Source: Hyunsoonleella ulvae (GTDB lineage: Bacteria > Bacteroidota > Bacteroidia > Flavobacteriales > Flavobacteriaceae). From it: a stretch of 64,000 nt of DNA. The DNA lies in assembly GCF_016827605.1 (NCBI RefSeq), contig NZ_JAEPJQ010000003.1:186001-250000 (forward strand). Reading direction: 5' to 3'. This document shows positions 1-9,835 of the stretch, piece after piece. The notes beneath the pieces were generated by a model. The model made no database searches, was not told the DNA's origin, and worked only from the letters and a program-made list of their open reading frames with translations. The translations under genes were made by a program, and so were the position numbers. Positions within the stretch are counted from its first letter, which is position 1; each line of letters opens with the position of its first letter.

Positions 1-674
1 TCTTTATTCATATACCAAGCCCTAATCTTTGGCATTTTAATACCGTTAATAGTTTCTTCTTTTGAAAGTAAAATATATTCTCCGTCATTCTTAGACTCAT
101 CATGGAAAAATTGATATACTTCCATAGCAAAGTTTTTGGGATTGAAATAGAAATACCATGTATCTTCTCCCACATCTTTTTCATAAGTGACTTTTAAAAC
201 AAGATATGTTTTTCCTTTAAATTCCTTGGTCTCCACCGTTTTATGCACTACTGTCCCTAGGTCTTTTAATTTCATAGGTAAACCATACAAATATGTATAA
301 TAGTTTTGATAGAGCTTTGCACGTTCTTTACTTAGATTTTGAGATTTTAATGTAGTTTCTGAAGGTTTTTGGTCTCCCATAAAAACTATGGTAATACTAT
401 CTTTATTTATGATGTATTCTGAAATAGTATCGTTTACTTTTGATTTTACTGAAAAGAATTCATTCGGTAAATCTATAACGATTTTACTATCTCGATTTGG
501 CTTTCCAGGGATTTCCATAGTAATATGGAAGTTGTCTTTAAATATAGGCCAGTTGTTATTTGGATCATGGTAGGTAATAGCCTTTTCTAATAATTGTTCG
601 CCAGTTAAGTTTTGAGAAAACCCTAAACAGGAAAATAAAATAAAAGTAAAATAGAAAAAGCGTTTTATTTGCAT
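1..674 (-). CDS. Secreted DUF6503-like protein, C-terminus cut by window edge
   Basis: The reading frame starts with ATG at 674 and runs leftward out of the window, so only about 224 residues are visible. It begins MQIKRFFYFTFILFSCLGFSQ, a signal peptide with a Bacteroidetes-typical Ser-Gln end, so the product is exported. The rest is rich in beta-strand-like segments (for example near residues 45-65 and 120-160) and ends with MPKIRAWYMN. The layout recalls the DUF6503/LolA-like lipoprotein-localisation fold, but that family call is from memory and not certain. It lies just downstream of the aspS terminator, on the same strand, so it probably has its own promoter. Confidence 0.7.
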   Translation of the reverse strand, partial: MQIKRFFYFTFILFSCLGFSQNLTGEQLLEKAITYHDPNNNWPIFKDNFHITMEIPGKPNRDSKIVIDLPNEFFSVKSKVNDTISEYIINKDSITIVFMGDQKPSETTLKSQNLSKERAKLYQNYYTYLYGLPMKLKDLGTVVHKTVETKEFKGKTYLVLKVTYEKDVGEDTWYFYFNPKNFAMEVYQFFHDESKNDGEYILLSKEETINGIKMPKIRAWYMNK

Positions 675-687
675 GATTAAAATTAAC

Positions 688-716
688 AAAAAATCCCGCA
701 ATTGCGGGATTTTTTT
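688..716 (-). terminator. Rho-independent terminator of aspS
   Basis: A perfect hairpin with ATCCCGCAAT/ATTGCGGGAT arms is flanked by A6 and T6, four bases after the aspS stop codon. It is nearly symmetric and could also act on + strand transcripts. It separates aspS from the exported-protein gene at the left edge. Confidence 0.9.
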
Positions 717-719
717 GAG

Positions 720-2474
720 TTATGATTTTATGTTTAGTTTTAAACTTAGTTCTTCTAATTGGTCGTCATCAATAGGAGCTGGCGCATCTATCATGACATC
801 GCGTCCTGAATTGTTTTTAGGAAAAGCAATGAAATCACGAATGGTTTCTTGTCCGCCTAAAATAGCTACTAATCTGTCTAGTCCAAATGCCAATCCGCCA
901 TGTGGAGGTGCACCATATTGAAATGCATCCATTAAGAATCCAAATTGTGCTTTGGCTTCTTCTGGAGTAAACCCTAGATAATCAAACATCAAGGCTTGTG
1001 TTTCCTTATCATGAATTCTTATAGAGCCACCACCAATTTCGTTACCGTTTAATACTAAATCGTAGGCATTAGCTTTCACAGCTCCTGGATTGGTTTTTAA
1101 TAATTCTATTTGTCCAGGTTTTGGTGCTGTAAATGGGTGGTGCATCGCATGGTAACGTTCGGTCTCTTCATCCCATTCCAATAGCGGGAAGTCCATAACC
1201 CAAAGTGGGGCAAATTCATCTGGTTTTCGTAAACCTAAACGTTCTGCTAACTCCATACGTAATGCACTTAGCTGTGTGCGTACTTTGTTGGTGTCTCCAG
1301 ACAATACACAAATGAGGTCTCCTGTTTTTGCACCTGTAACTTCAGCCCATTTGGCTAAATCGTCCTGATCGTAAAATTTATCTACTGATGATTTAAATGA
1401 GCCATCCTCATTACAACGGCAATAGACCATACCTAATGCACCTACCTGCGGACGTTTAAGCCAATCAATCAGTTTGTCAATTTCTTTTCTGGTATAACTA
1501 TTACCACCTGGAACTGCAATGCCAACTACCAATTCTGCAGTATTAAATACATTAAAATCTTTATGTTGCGCTACTGCATTAAGTTCGCCAAATTCCATGC
1601 CGAAGCGAATATCTGGTTTGTCGTTACCGTATAATCGCATGGCATCGTCATACTGCATTCTAGGGAATTTTTCAACAGAAATACCTTTAACTTCTTTAAG
1701 TAAATGTTTTGTTAAACCTTCAAATGCATTTAAAATATCTTCTTGCTCAATAAATGCCATTTCACAGTCTATTTGGGTAAACTCTGGTTGTCTATCGGCA
1801 CGTAAATCTTCATCTCTAAAACACTTTACAATTTGAAAATATTTATCCATACCACCAACCATCAACAACTGTTTAAAGGTTTGTGGTGATTGTGGTAATG
1901 CGTAAAATTCGCCTTCATTCATTCGGGATGGTACCACAAAATCTCGCGCTCCTTCTGGGGTTGATTTTATTAAATAAGGTGTTTCAACTTCAATGAATCC
2001 CTCATTTGATAAATAATTGCGAACCTCTTGGGTAACTTTATGTCTAAAGATTAAGCTGTCTTTTACTGGATTTCTGCGAATATCTAAATAACGGTATTTC
2101 ATCCTTAAATCCTCTCCGCCATCTGTATTGTCTTCTATAGTAAAGGGAGGTAATTCGGCTTCATTTAATATGTTTAATTCTGAAACTAAAAGTTCTATAT
2201 CTCCAGTTGGCATGTTGGGGTTTTTAGAAGCACGTTCTACCACGGTTCCTTTAGCTTGAATTACAAATTCACGACCTAAATTCTGCGCTTGTTCTATTAA
2301 TTCTTTGTTTGTACGTTCTTCATCAAAAACTAATTGGGTAATGCCATAACGATCTCTTAAATCTACCCAAACAATAAAACCTTTATCTCTAGATTTTTGA
2401 ACCCAACCCGCTAAGGTAACTTCTGTATTAATGTGTGCAGCTCTTAATTCGCCGCAATTATGACTTCTGTACAT
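720..2474 (-). CDS. aspS: Aspartyl-tRNA synthetase
   Basis: This 584-residue class II aminoacyl-tRNA synthetase charges tRNA-Asp in the cytoplasm. Visible parts in order are the N-terminal OB-fold anticodon domain (residues 1-105, with [20 protein letters not shown]), class II motif 2 ([18 protein letters not shown] near residues 215-235), a GAD insertion domain, and motif 3 ([14 protein letters not shown] near residue 535). The length matches the bacterial AspRS that carries a GAD domain. A Bacteroidetes -7 element lies 20 bases upstream of the ATG and a strong terminator follows the stop. No nearby gene shares its function, so it appears monocistronic. Confidence 0.98.
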   Translation of the reverse strand: MYRSHNCGELRAAHINTEVTLAGWVQKSRDKGFIVWVDLRDRYGITQLVFDEERTNKELIEQAQNLGREFVIQAKGTVVERASKNPNMPTGDIELLVSELNILNEAELPPFTIEDNTDGGEDLRMKYRYLDIRRNPVKDSLIFRHKVTQEVRNYLSNEGFIEVETPYLIKSTPEGARDFVVPSRMNEGEFYALPQSPQTFKQLLMVGGMDKYFQIVKCFRDEDLRADRQPEFTQIDCEMAFIEQEDILNAFEGLTKHLLKEVKGISVEKFPRMQYDDAMRLYGNDKPDIRFGMEFGELNAVAQHKDFNVFNTAELVVGIAVPGGNSYTRKEIDKLIDWLKRPQVGALGMVYCRCNEDGSFKSSVDKFYDQDDLAKWAEVTGAKTGDLICVLSGDTNKVRTQLSALRMELAERLGLRKPDEFAPLWVMDFPLLEWDEETERYHAMHHPFTAPKPGQIELLKTNPGAVKANAYDLVLNGNEIGGGSIRIHDKETQALMFDYLGFTPEEAKAQFGFLMDAFQYGAPPHGGLAFGLDRLVAILGGQETIRDFIAFPKNNSGRDVMIDAPAPIDDDQLEELSLKLNIKS

Positions 2475-2494
2475 TGTCTTGAATAATTGAGGTG

Positions 2495-2502
2495 CAAATT
2501 TA
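2495..2502 (-). promoter_or_regulatory. aspS -7 promoter element
   Basis: The minus strand reads TAAATTTG, a full match to the Bacteroidetes -7 consensus TAnnTTTG, 20 bases before the aspS ATG. No clear TTG is seen at the -33 position, so the match rests on the -7 box alone. Confidence 0.55.
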
Positions 2503-2644
2503 CATAAGTTATAGCATTAATTGTGTTTTTGTCTGTTGAATTTATATGGGTTTGTGGATGTATTCTATTATGGGGAATCAGGAAAGTTGTTTAAATTAAA
2601 ACTAGTTATAGGCCTCCCCAAAACGTTCAGGACAATATGATTAA

Positions 2645-2680
2645 AATAAAAAGAGCCACAATTGTATTGTGGCCCTCTCG
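2645..2680 (-). terminator. Terminator of the RND efflux operon
   Basis: On the minus strand a hairpin with arms CCACAAT/ATTGTGG, extended by GAG/CTC-type pairs, is followed by a T-rich run (CTTTTTATTTTAA). It lies about 40 bases beyond the stop of the RND permease, the last gene of the operon. Confidence 0.8.
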
Positions 2681-2715
2681 CGCTATTAATCTGAGTTAGT
2701 CAGAAACAATAACCT

Positions 2716-5700
2716 TTATGCGTTTTCAATACGTTTATCCATATTAAAAACTTCTTGTTGGTTTTTAATTAAGCTTACTTCAGCAGTTCGGTTTTTATAT
2801 AACCACATTTTGAATTTAGTGACTAAATAGAACAGAATAGGCACCACAATAAGTGTTAAGAACGTGGCTATGAATAACCCATAAATAACCGTCCATGCTA
2901 ATGGTCCCCAGAAAATTACATTATCTCCTCCTATATAAATGTTGGCATCAAACTCACTAAATAGAGTAAAGAAATTGATATTAATTCCCAATGCTAATGG
3001 TATTAAACCTAAAATGGTTGTAATGGCTGTTAATAGTACAGGGCGCAAACGTGCTTTTCCACCTTTTACAATAGCTTCTATTAAATCATCTGTTTGCAAA
3101 TACTGTTCATCGTCTAAATCTAATTTTACCTTTTTTCTATCAATAAGTAACTGTGTATAATCAAGGAGTACCACACCGTTATTTACAACGATACCTGCTA
3201 GCGAAATAATTCCCATCATGGTCATCATGATAACAAAAGCACTACCTGTAACAACTATTCCTCCAAATACGCCTATTAAACTCAAGAAAATAGCCAGCAT
3301 AATGATGCCTGGTTTTGAAACTGAATTAAACTGGAAAATTAAGATGAAAAATATTAAACCTAGACCAATAAAAAACGCACTCATTAAAAATGCCATTTGT
3401 TTATTTTGTTCTTCAATTTGTCCTGTATAGTCTACCTTTACGCTATCTGGTTTCTCGGTAAATGACTTCATTTCATTCTGAATTTGAGAAACGATAGCTC
3501 CTGCATCTGTAAATCCTGGTGATAATGCAGAATATAGTGTTACTACACGGCGTACATCACGGTGTTTAATGGCACTAAATCCTGAGTTGTTATTTTGCTT
3601 TGCAACAGTAGATACGGGGATCTCTTTAATTTGTCCTGTTGCCATGTCTCTAAACGTAATTTTCTGATTAAAAATGGCACTGGTATTGTATCTGTTTTCC
3701 TCGTTAAAACGTACATAGATGTCGTAATCCTCACCATCTTTTTTGTAGATGCCAGCTTTCGCACCAAAAATAGAATTACGCAATTGTTGCCCCACTTGTC
3801 CTGCGGTAACACCAAGTTCTCCAGCTTTTTTACGGTCTACCAAAACCTGCATTGATGGTTTAGACTTATTTACATCGATTTTTAATTCATCTATACCTTG
3901 AATATTCTTAGAGTTGATAAAATCGCGCATTTTTTCTGCGGTAGCAATTAATTCTCCATAATCGTTCCCCTCTAATTCTAGGTTGATAGGGTAGCCTGCA
4001 GGTGGCCCAACAGCATCTTTTTCTACTGAAATGGCCACGCCTGGGTAGATGCCTTGTAAATCTTCCTGTACTTTCTTCAATAAAACATTACTATCAGCGC
4101 CATCCCTGAATTTGTACTCGCGCATGGTAGCGGTAATTTTTCCTCGATGTGGCATTTCTGCTGCCGAACCACCATCGGTTTGCGGATTTCCTGCGCCCTC
4201 ACCAACTTGGGATACAGCACTTTCTGTAAGGAAATTAAAATCTCCTTTCATGTAGGCTTCATCATTAATTATTTTGTATACACGCTCTTCTATATCCTTT
4301 GTGATAGCATTGGTTTTTTCAATATCAGTACCTTCAGGATATTCAATATATACTATAATTTGGTTTGGTGTATTGTCTGGGAAGAACTCTACTTTGGTTC
4401 TTTGACTTCCAACTGAAGCACCAAACCCCATAAAAGCGATAAATAATAATACAACAGTGCCAATCGCTATAAATCCAGGTTTTCTACCACTAAGTGCACC
4501 ACGTAGTACTTTTTCGTAGAAACGTTCCCATTTTGGTAAAATTCTATTTTGGAAGCCGTTTGCCCATGAACGCAAGAATAAGCGATACATCCAAAGTAAA
4601 ATAACCACAACAATCATTAGCGTGCCTAAACCTCTATAGCTTCCTCCGAAAATTGTTATTAATAAGCCAATACCACCTACAATTGCTGATATTTTTATAA
4701 TATTTTGAAGTGGCATTTCTTTGTCTTCTATTGCCATGTATTGGGAAACTAATACGGAGTTAAAAAAGATAGCTACAAATAATGATGAACCTAAAACAAC
4801 ACCTAAAGTTTTTGGAAAATATACCATAAATTGCCCCATTACACCAGGCCAAAGTCCAAGAGGAATGAATGCTGCAACCGTGGTAGCTGTAGAAATGATA
4901 ATAGGGAAAGCAATCTCTCCAATCCCTTTTTTGGCAGCTTCAATACGACTCATGCCTTCTTCTTTCATTAAGCGGTACACGTTTTCTACGAGAACTATTC
5001 CGTTATCTACTAACATACCAAGTCCCATGATTAGTCCAAATAAAATCATTGTATTCATGGTAAAACCCCATAAATCGAGTATCATTAAAGACATGAACAT
5101 AGACATGGGTATAGCGAACCCAACAAATAATGCATTTTTGAACCCTAAAAAGAACATTAAAACTGTAACTACGAGTATGATACCAAAGATGATATTATTT
5201 ACTAAATCGTCTACCTGGCCAATGGTTTTAGATGATTGGTCATTTGCAACAGTAACTTGCAAATCTAGCGGGAATACATTCTCTATGGCATTGTCAACTA
5301 TTACCTGTATTTGCTCGGCCGCAGCTACCATGTTTTTACCAGCGCGTTTTTTTACATCAAGCATTACTACAGGATGCCCAAATTCTCTGGCATAGGTAGT
5401 TTTGTCTTCATCCTTAAAATTTACTTTGGCTACATCGCGCAAGTAAATAGAGTTGCCTTTTTCAGACTTTACAACAAAATTTTCAAGCTCATTTGGGTTT
5501 TCAATTTCTCCAATAATTCTGATAGTACGACGTTGTCCACTGGTAATTAAATTTCCGGCAGACATTGTCATGTTTTCTCTACTAATTGTATTTATAATAT
5601 CATCAAAGCTCACTTGAGCAGCCATCATTTTGTATATGTCTACTGCAACTTCAACTTCTTTTTCTTGAGCGCCTCTAATGTCTACTTGTTTTATTTCTTG

Positions 5701-6255
5701 TAGGCTTTCAATCTCATCTTCAAGATATTCTCCAAATTCCTTTAACTTATCTACGGGATAATCTCCAGATATATTGATGTTTAGAATTGGAATTTCTTCA
5801 GACATGCTTAAATCAAACACATTAGGCTCTACTTTGGCACCATTAAATGTTGGCCAGTCTTCGCCTGAAGTTTCAGAATCTACCTCATCTTTTACTTTTT
5901 GTTTGGCAGCTTCAACTGTAATACTTTCATCAAATTCAACTATTACTATAGAGTAGTCTTCTTGTGATGTTGAGGTAATTTCTACTACATTACTCACCGT
6001 TTTTAGCTTATCCTCAATAGGATCGGTAATTAGCTTCTCAATATCCTCAGCAGTATTTCCAGGATAAACAGAGCTAATGTATATTTTGGTTTCCTTAATC
6101 TCAGGGAAGTTCTCTCTTGGCATACTAAAATATGCTCCTGCACCTAGTATCAAAATCAAAGTGATTAAGACATACATGGTGGTTTTATTATTTATAGCCC
6201 AAGATGATAAAGGAAACTCCTTATCTACTTTTTTGTTTTTATTATTCTTAGTCAT
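2716..6255 (-). CDS. RND-family efflux pump permease (HAE1/AcrB-like)
   Basis: This 1179-residue inner-membrane protein is the proton-driven pump subunit of a tripartite exporter. It has the RND layout: TM1 near residues 27-48, a large periplasmic porter loop, a block of membrane helices (residues ~350-500), a second porter loop and a second helix block (~970-1140). The TM4 signature reads GLGMLVDNGIVLVENVYR. One of the two aspartates usual in AcrB-type pumps is Asn here, as I recall is common in Bacteroidetes members. It is the last gene of the tetR-tolC-adaptor operon, but a four-helix-bundle gene is wedged between it and the adaptor. The exported substrate cannot be inferred. Confidence 0.95.
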   Translation of the reverse strand: MTKNNKNKKVDKEFPLSSWAINNKTTMYVLITLILILGAGAYFSMPRENFPEIKETKIYISSVYPGNTAEDIEKLITDPIEDKLKTVSNVVEITSTSQEDYSIVIVEFDESITVEAAKQKVKDEVDSETSGEDWPTFNGAKVEPNVFDLSMSEEIPILNINISGDYPVDKLKEFGEYLEDEIESLQEIKQVDIRGAQEKEVEVAVDIYKMMAAQVSFDDIINTISRENMTMSAGNLITSGQRRTIRIIGEIENPNELENFVVKSEKGNSIYLRDVAKVNFKDEDKTTYAREFGHPVVMLDVKKRAGKNMVAAAEQIQVIVDNAIENVFPLDLQVTVANDQSSKTIGQVDDLVNNIIFGIILVVTVLMFFLGFKNALFVGFAIPMSMFMSLMILDLWGFTMNTMILFGLIMGLGMLVDNGIVLVENVYRLMKEEGMSRIEAAKKGIGEIAFPIIISTATTVAAFIPLGLWPGVMGQFMVYFPKTLGVVLGSSLFVAIFFNSVLVSQYMAIEDKEMPLQNIIKISAIVGGIGLLITIFGGSYRGLGTLMIVVVILLWMYRLFLRSWANGFQNRILPKWERFYEKVLRGALSGRKPGFIAIGTVVLLFIAFMGFGASVGSQRTKVEFFPDNTPNQIIVYIEYPEGTDIEKTNAITKDIEERVYKIINDEAYMKGDFNFLTESAVSQVGEGAGNPQTDGGSAAEMPHRGKITATMREYKFRDGADSNVLLKKVQEDLQGIYPGVAISVEKDAVGPPAGYPINLELEGNDYGELIATAEKMRDFINSKNIQGIDELKIDVNKSKPSMQVLVDRKKAGELGVTAGQVGQQLRNSIFGAKAGIYKKDGEDYDIYVRFNEENRYNTSAIFNQKITFRDMATGQIKEIPVSTVAKQNNNSGFSAIKHRDVRRVVTLYSALSPGFTDAGAIVSQIQNEMKSFTEKPDSVKVDYTGQIEEQNKQMAFLMSAFFIGLGLIFFILIFQFNSVSKPGIIMLAIFLSLIGVFGGIVVTGSAFVIMMTMMGIISLAGIVVNNGVVLLDYTQLLIDRKKVKLDLDDEQYLQTDDLIEAIVKGGKARLRPVLLTAITTILGLIPLALGININFFTLFSEFDANIYIGGDNVIFWGPLAWTVIYGLFIATFLTLIVVPILFYLVTKFKMWLYKNRTAEVSLIKNQQEVFNMDKRIENA

Positions 6256-6300
6256 GAGTCTGTAGTCTTTAGTTGTTAGTTCTAGAGTCGTTAGACTTTA
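6256..6300. repeat. TAGTC/AACTAA-rich flank of the four-helix-bundle gene (permease side)
   Basis: The stretch between permease and four-helix-bundle gene is built from words like TAGTC, TTAGTTGTTAG and GTCGTTAGAC. Part of it encodes the C-terminus SNDSRTNN. A similar, roughly inverted stretch lies on the other side of the gene at 6661-6700. Confidence 0.5.
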
Positions 6301-6652
6301 GATATTTTTGTAAGCTAGATGTCATTTTAGATAATTCCTCAAGTTTCACTCTATTTGAGTAATCCTCCTCTTTATCTAAATAATCTAATCTTTTTGCTAT
6401 CGTAGAGCATACCACGCATTCTTTTATTGATCCAGATGCGATATTTAAATATCTATTAAATTGAGCGTTAGTGTCTCCTGCACCTTCAGCTATATTTAAT
6501 GCTATGGAAATTGAAGCTCTTTTGAATTGAGAGCTTAAAGCATAATTTTCACTTTTAGGAAAATCTTTAGTCATTTTGTAGGTATCATCAATAAAGTCTA
6601 AAGCTTTTTGATATACTTTCAAATCTTCAAAGTTGAATTTAATCGGGTTCAT
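6269..6652 (-). CDS. Four-helix-bundle protein (S23/IVP-like)
   Basis: This 127-residue protein belongs to the small four-helix-bundle family first met as 23S rRNA intervening-sequence proteins. Family hallmarks are the start FNFEDLKVYQKALDFID, the central FKRASISIALNIAEGAG and the segment FNRYLNIASGSIKECV. The molecular role is unknown; relatives include the Avd proteins of diversity-generating retroelements. It sits inside the efflux operon, 27 bases after the adaptor stop and 13 bases before the permease start, and nothing ties it to efflux. Both flanks are made of degenerate TAGTC/AACTAA words that form rough terminal inverted repeats, which suggests a separate insertion. Confidence 0.9.
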   Translation of the reverse strand: MNPIKFNFEDLKVYQKALDFIDDTYKMTKDFPKSENYALSSQFKRASISIALNIAEGAGDTNAQFNRYLNIASGSIKECVVCSTIAKRLDYLDKEEDYSNRVKLEELSKMTSSLQKYLKSNDSRTNN

Positions 6653-6660
6653 TATTTTAC

Positions 6661-6700
6661 TATTTCCAAAGACTAATTACTACTGACTATCAACTAATAT
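6661..6700. repeat. TAGTC/AACTAA-rich flank of the four-helix-bundle gene (adaptor side)
   Basis: Words such as AAAGACTAATTA, GACTATCAACTAATA mirror the flank at 6256-6300. The stop and last codons of the adaptor gene (VDSQ) lie inside it, so any insertion here reached into the end of the adaptor gene. Confidence 0.45.
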
Positions 6701-7852
6701 TTTAACATCTTGCCCTTCTTTTACGCTTCGCGCACCTTCTTCAATAATTTCATCGCCATTATTGATTCCAGAAAGTACTTCAATATCATCGCCTTGCGTT
6801 TTTCCGGTAGTAATAATTGCTCTTTTAGCTTTTGCTTTTTCTCCTGATTTACCTGTTACAGTGTACACGTATTGTTCTCCTTCGGCATTTTCTGAAATAA
6901 TACTTTGCGGAATTAAAATTGCATTTTTGTTGGTATAATCGTTAATCTTCAGTTTAGCAGTAAGATTAGGTTTTATTGCAATATCTTTATTAGGGAGAGC
7001 TATTTCAACTTTAAAGGTTCTATTTGCTGGGTTAATAAAGTTTCCAGCTTGACGAACTTTAGCATCAACATCTTTTCCTAACACAGGGAAGTTTACTTTT
7101 ACTTCCTTGCCAGGAGTGATGCTTGAAACATAACGCTCTGGGACATCAGTTTCAATATACATGTCATCTAAATTAACAATTCTAAACAGTTGAGATTGTC
7201 CTGGTGCTACAACACTACCCTGATCTGTAATTACATCGTCTATAGTCCCAGAAAATGGAGCACGAACAATAGTTTTACCAACTTGTTGTTGTAACTGATT
7301 TACCATTTCGTTTTGGGCTTCGTAATTAGATTTTGCTTGTAAAAATTGAATTTCGCTACCAATTTTCTGATCCCACAAGCGTTTTTGACGCTCAAAAGTG
7401 GTTTTTGCTAAATCTGCTTGAATTTTTACTTGTGCTAATTGCTGGCTTAAACCTCCATCATCAATTTTGGCAAGTGTTTGTCCTTTGCGTACTTTTTGTC
7501 CCTCTCGCACATAAACTTTGGTAAGTACACCGCCATATTCTGCTGAAATTACTACATTTTGTTTAGTGCTCACATTACCTTGTAATTCAGCAAAGTGGTT
7601 AAACACTTTTTCTTCAGCTTTAAAGGTTGTGATTAATGGGATTTTTTCTTGAGGATCTAAAGTCTTGATCTCTTTTTCTAGTAATTTAAGTTGTGCAGAA
7701 ATTGCTTGAACCTGAGCGTCTAACTCAGTTTTTTTCTGCCTTATTTGTGTTAAATCTTTAGAAGCAATTATATCTTCTACAGATTTGTTTTTATCCCCTC
7801 CACAAGAGGTTAAAATCAGGGTTGCCAGTACTAGCGGATATATATATTTCAT
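6680..7852 (-). CDS. RND efflux periplasmic adaptor lipoprotein
   Basis: This 390-residue membrane-fusion protein links the RND permease to the outer-membrane TolC channel. The N-terminus MKYIYPLVLATLILTSCGG carries a lipobox with the lipidated Cys at residue 17. A coiled coil (residues ~28-65) comes first. The biotinyl-lipoyl/HlyD barrel-sandwich region (~95-230, with VVISAEYGGVLTKVYVREGQ and TIVRAPFSGTIDDV) encloses the alpha-helical hairpin, and beta-barrel and membrane-proximal domains follow. It lies 14 bases after tolC and upstream of the four-helix-bundle and permease genes, so all five genes are read as one operon. Confidence 0.95.
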   Translation of the reverse strand: MKYIYPLVLATLILTSCGGDKNKSVEDIIASKDLTQIRQKKTELDAQVQAISAQLKLLEKEIKTLDPQEKIPLITTFKAEEKVFNHFAELQGNVSTKQNVVISAEYGGVLTKVYVREGQKVRKGQTLAKIDDGGLSQQLAQVKIQADLAKTTFERQKRLWDQKIGSEIQFLQAKSNYEAQNEMVNQLQQQVGKTIVRAPFSGTIDDVITDQGSVVAPGQSQLFRIVNLDDMYIETDVPERYVSSITPGKEVKVNFPVLGKDVDAKVRQAGNFINPANRTFKVEIALPNKDIAIKPNLTAKLKINDYTNKNAILIPQSIISENAEGEQYVYTVTGKSGEKAKAKRAIITTGKTQGDDIEVLSGINNGDEIIEEGARSVKEGQDVKILVDSQ

Positions 7853-7866
7853 TTTGATTGATTTTT

Positions 7867-9189
7867 TTAGTTATTTATAGTATTTAGTACAGTATCTAAT
7901 TCAGCTTTTTTATTAATAACATTAAGCATAGCTTGAAGAAATTCTTGTTGCGACGTGTAAAGTTGGGTTTGCGCTTGTCTTAAATCAAAACTTGAAGAAA
8001 TACCTTCATAGAATTTTGTTTGATTCTTTTTCTCTATGCGTTCAGCAAGATTCAGATTTTGTTTTTTATTGTTGTAATCTTCAATGGAAAACTTATAATC
8101 ACTTTTGGCAGAAGCTATTTGTAATTTAAGTTTTTGGGTTGTCTCGTTCAACTCTTCTTTAGATTTTTCTAAATTTATCTTAGCACGCTGTGTTGCTGCA
8201 CTTCTTTTACCTGAACTAAATAGTGGAATGTTAAGACTTGCATTTAAAGTAGCTGTACCAATCCAACGGTTTTGAAAGTCTAGAAAATCAAAAGCATTTC
8301 TATTTGCTATATACGATCCATTTAATGATGCGTTAAGTGTTGGTAAAGCTTTACTTTTTTCTAACTTTACTAGTAACTCTTTGGATTTTTTATCGTTTTG
8401 AGCGATTCTATAATCTATGTTATTGTTGATATCGAAACTGGAGTCTAAAACATTTAAAGCAATATTTTGAGTGGTAAGTAATTCTAAAGAATCCGTTAGT
8501 GTTGTTTCATTATCAATATCAGTTCCTATGGTAATGTTAAACATCTGATAGGCTAAATCTTTTAGTCTATTGGTGTTGTTTAAATTATTTTCAACTCCAG
8601 ATAGTGTTATTTGTAGCTGTTCTACACTTTCTTCCTCACCTAAACCGTTTTCATAAATCTTAGTGGTTTCATACAGGTTGTTTTTTAAAACCTTAATATT
8701 TCGTTCTAAAATTTTTATGCTCTCTTCAGCTAGTAGTACATTACCATAAGCATTTATAACGGCTTTCCTAATCTCTAAATCTGTTTTTTCTTTTGCATTT
8801 CTAGAAATCTCTAAAAACACTTTGGCAGATTGCAAACCTACTATGTAGGAACCGTCAAAAATCATTTGAGAAATGTTAGCCCCAGCAATCATTGAGTGTT
8901 TAGCACCAAAATCTGGTACGCCGTCCATATCAAAATCTATAGCTTCAAATTGCTGTTTTATTTGATTTTGATAGTCGATACTTGCATTTACCTGAGGAAG
9001 TCCAATAGTGGTAGTTTCCCATTTTTGTTTTTTGGCAGCTTCAACATCACGTTGCGCATTTTTAGCACTTCTATTGTTTTCAAGAGCATAGTCTATAGCC
9101 TCTTGTAAAGAAAAACGCATTGGTTTTTCTTGTGCATTTAGAGCATATAAGCATAGAAAACTAAAGTATAAAATTAGTTTGTGTTTCAT
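7867..9189 (-). CDS. TolC-family outer-membrane efflux channel
   Basis: This 440-residue protein is the outer-membrane exit duct of the efflux pump. A signal peptide (MKHKLILYFSFLCLYALNAQ) precedes the first outer-membrane-efflux repeat, which opens with FSLQEAIDYALENNRSAKNA. The second repeat (~residues 250-430) contains long helices rich in Ala, Lys, Glu and Gln. The length is normal for the family. It begins one base after the tetR stop, which indicates translational coupling, and is followed closely by the adaptor. Confidence 0.95.
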   Translation of the reverse strand: MKHKLILYFSFLCLYALNAQEKPMRFSLQEAIDYALENNRSAKNAQRDVEAAKKQKWETTTIGLPQVNASIDYQNQIKQQFEAIDFDMDGVPDFGAKHSMIAGANISQMIFDGSYIVGLQSAKVFLEISRNAKEKTDLEIRKAVINAYGNVLLAEESIKILERNIKVLKNNLYETTKIYENGLGEEESVEQLQITLSGVENNLNNTNRLKDLAYQMFNITIGTDIDNETTLTDSLELLTTQNIALNVLDSSFDINNNIDYRIAQNDKKSKELLVKLEKSKALPTLNASLNGSYIANRNAFDFLDFQNRWIGTATLNASLNIPLFSSGKRSAATQRAKINLEKSKEELNETTQKLKLQIASAKSDYKFSIEDYNNKKQNLNLAERIEKKNQTKFYEGISSSFDLRQAQTQLYTSQQEFLQAMLNVINKKAELDTVLNTINN

Positions 9190-9190
9190 T

Positions 9191-9796
9191 TTATGATTGA
9201 TTTGAATTGATGTGATTATTTAATATTTCTAATCCTTTGGGGGTACAAATGCCACGTAAATGATATTCTAAATAGTTACTCATGAGCATTGGCATTGAAA
9301 ATTTATCTTTAGGGAATAATTCGTCGTCTTTTATAACTATCATTCCGTTAAAATATATTCTGGAAATAAAATCTACATGAATATTCTCTCTGTATATACC
9401 AGTTGCAACACCTCTGTTAAGATTACTTGTTACACAATCTTGCATCACGCAAAATTGTTTTTCTTTTAAACTTTTAAAGATTAAGGGGTAGTACTTTTGC
9501 AATTGATATTGCGGAGACGATTTTTCGTTTTTTAAATGCTCCATTACAAATTGCTTGATACTAAATATTTCTTCAATGGGATTTTTTTCTAAGGCACAAA
9601 TTTGATTTATCCCCTCTGAAATAAAATGGAATAAATTTAAGGTTGAGGCCTCTACGAGTTTTGTTTTATTGTCAAAATGCTGATAAATAGTTTTTTTAGA
9701 CATGCCAAGTTTGTTGGCAATATCATCCATTGTAACACTTTTAAACCCGTAGCTTAAAAATAAATCTGTTGCTCCTAATAAAATCTTTTCTCTCAT
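9191..9796 (-). CDS. TetR/AcrR-family repressor of the efflux operon
   Basis: This 201-residue regulator opens with MREKILLGATDLFLSYGF, followed by the HTH (VTMDDIANKLGMSKKTIYQHF, residues ~21-41) typical of TetR. The C-terminal ligand domain is not diagnostic. The ATG at 9796 is chosen because the only longer reading uses a TTG at 9835 that is itself the -33 promoter element. It is the first gene of the tetR-tolC-adaptor-(four-helix)-permease operon, and a perfect inverted repeat overlaps its promoter. Autorepression of the whole operon is the simple inference; the inducer is unknown. Confidence 0.93.
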   Translation of the reverse strand: MREKILLGATDLFLSYGFKSVTMDDIANKLGMSKKTIYQHFDNKTKLVEASTLNLFHFISEGINQICALEKNPIEEIFSIKQFVMEHLKNEKSSPQYQLQKYYPLIFKSLKEKQFCVMQDCVTSNLNRGVATGIYRENIHVDFISRIYFNGMIVIKDDELFPKDKFSMPMLMSNYLEYHLRGICTPKGLEILNNHINSNQS

Positions 9797-9805
9797 AATC
9801 GAGTG

Positions 9806-9835
9806 CAAATATAGTTCAGGAAACTTTAGAAACAA
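9806..9835 (-). promoter_or_regulatory. Promoter of the tetR-RND efflux operon
   Basis: On the minus strand TTG (-33) is followed after exactly 19 bases by TATATTTG (-7), a full Bacteroidetes consensus match. Only nine bases separate the -7 box from the tetR ATG, so the mRNA leader is at most a few bases long. Confidence 0.8.

Noticed and set aside
4721-5395. 224-codon plus-strand frame opposite the RND permease
   Set aside because: It lies wholly antisense to a well-supported gene, has biased low-complexity composition and no promoter or family match.
6269-6652. Diversity-generating retroelement accessory gene (avd)
   Set aside because: The four-helix protein is related to Avd, but no reverse transcriptase, template repeat or variable repeat is present nearby.
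9797-9835. Longer tetR reading starting at TTG 9835
   Set aside because: This TTG is the -33 promoter element and the extra codons cover the operator and the -7 box.
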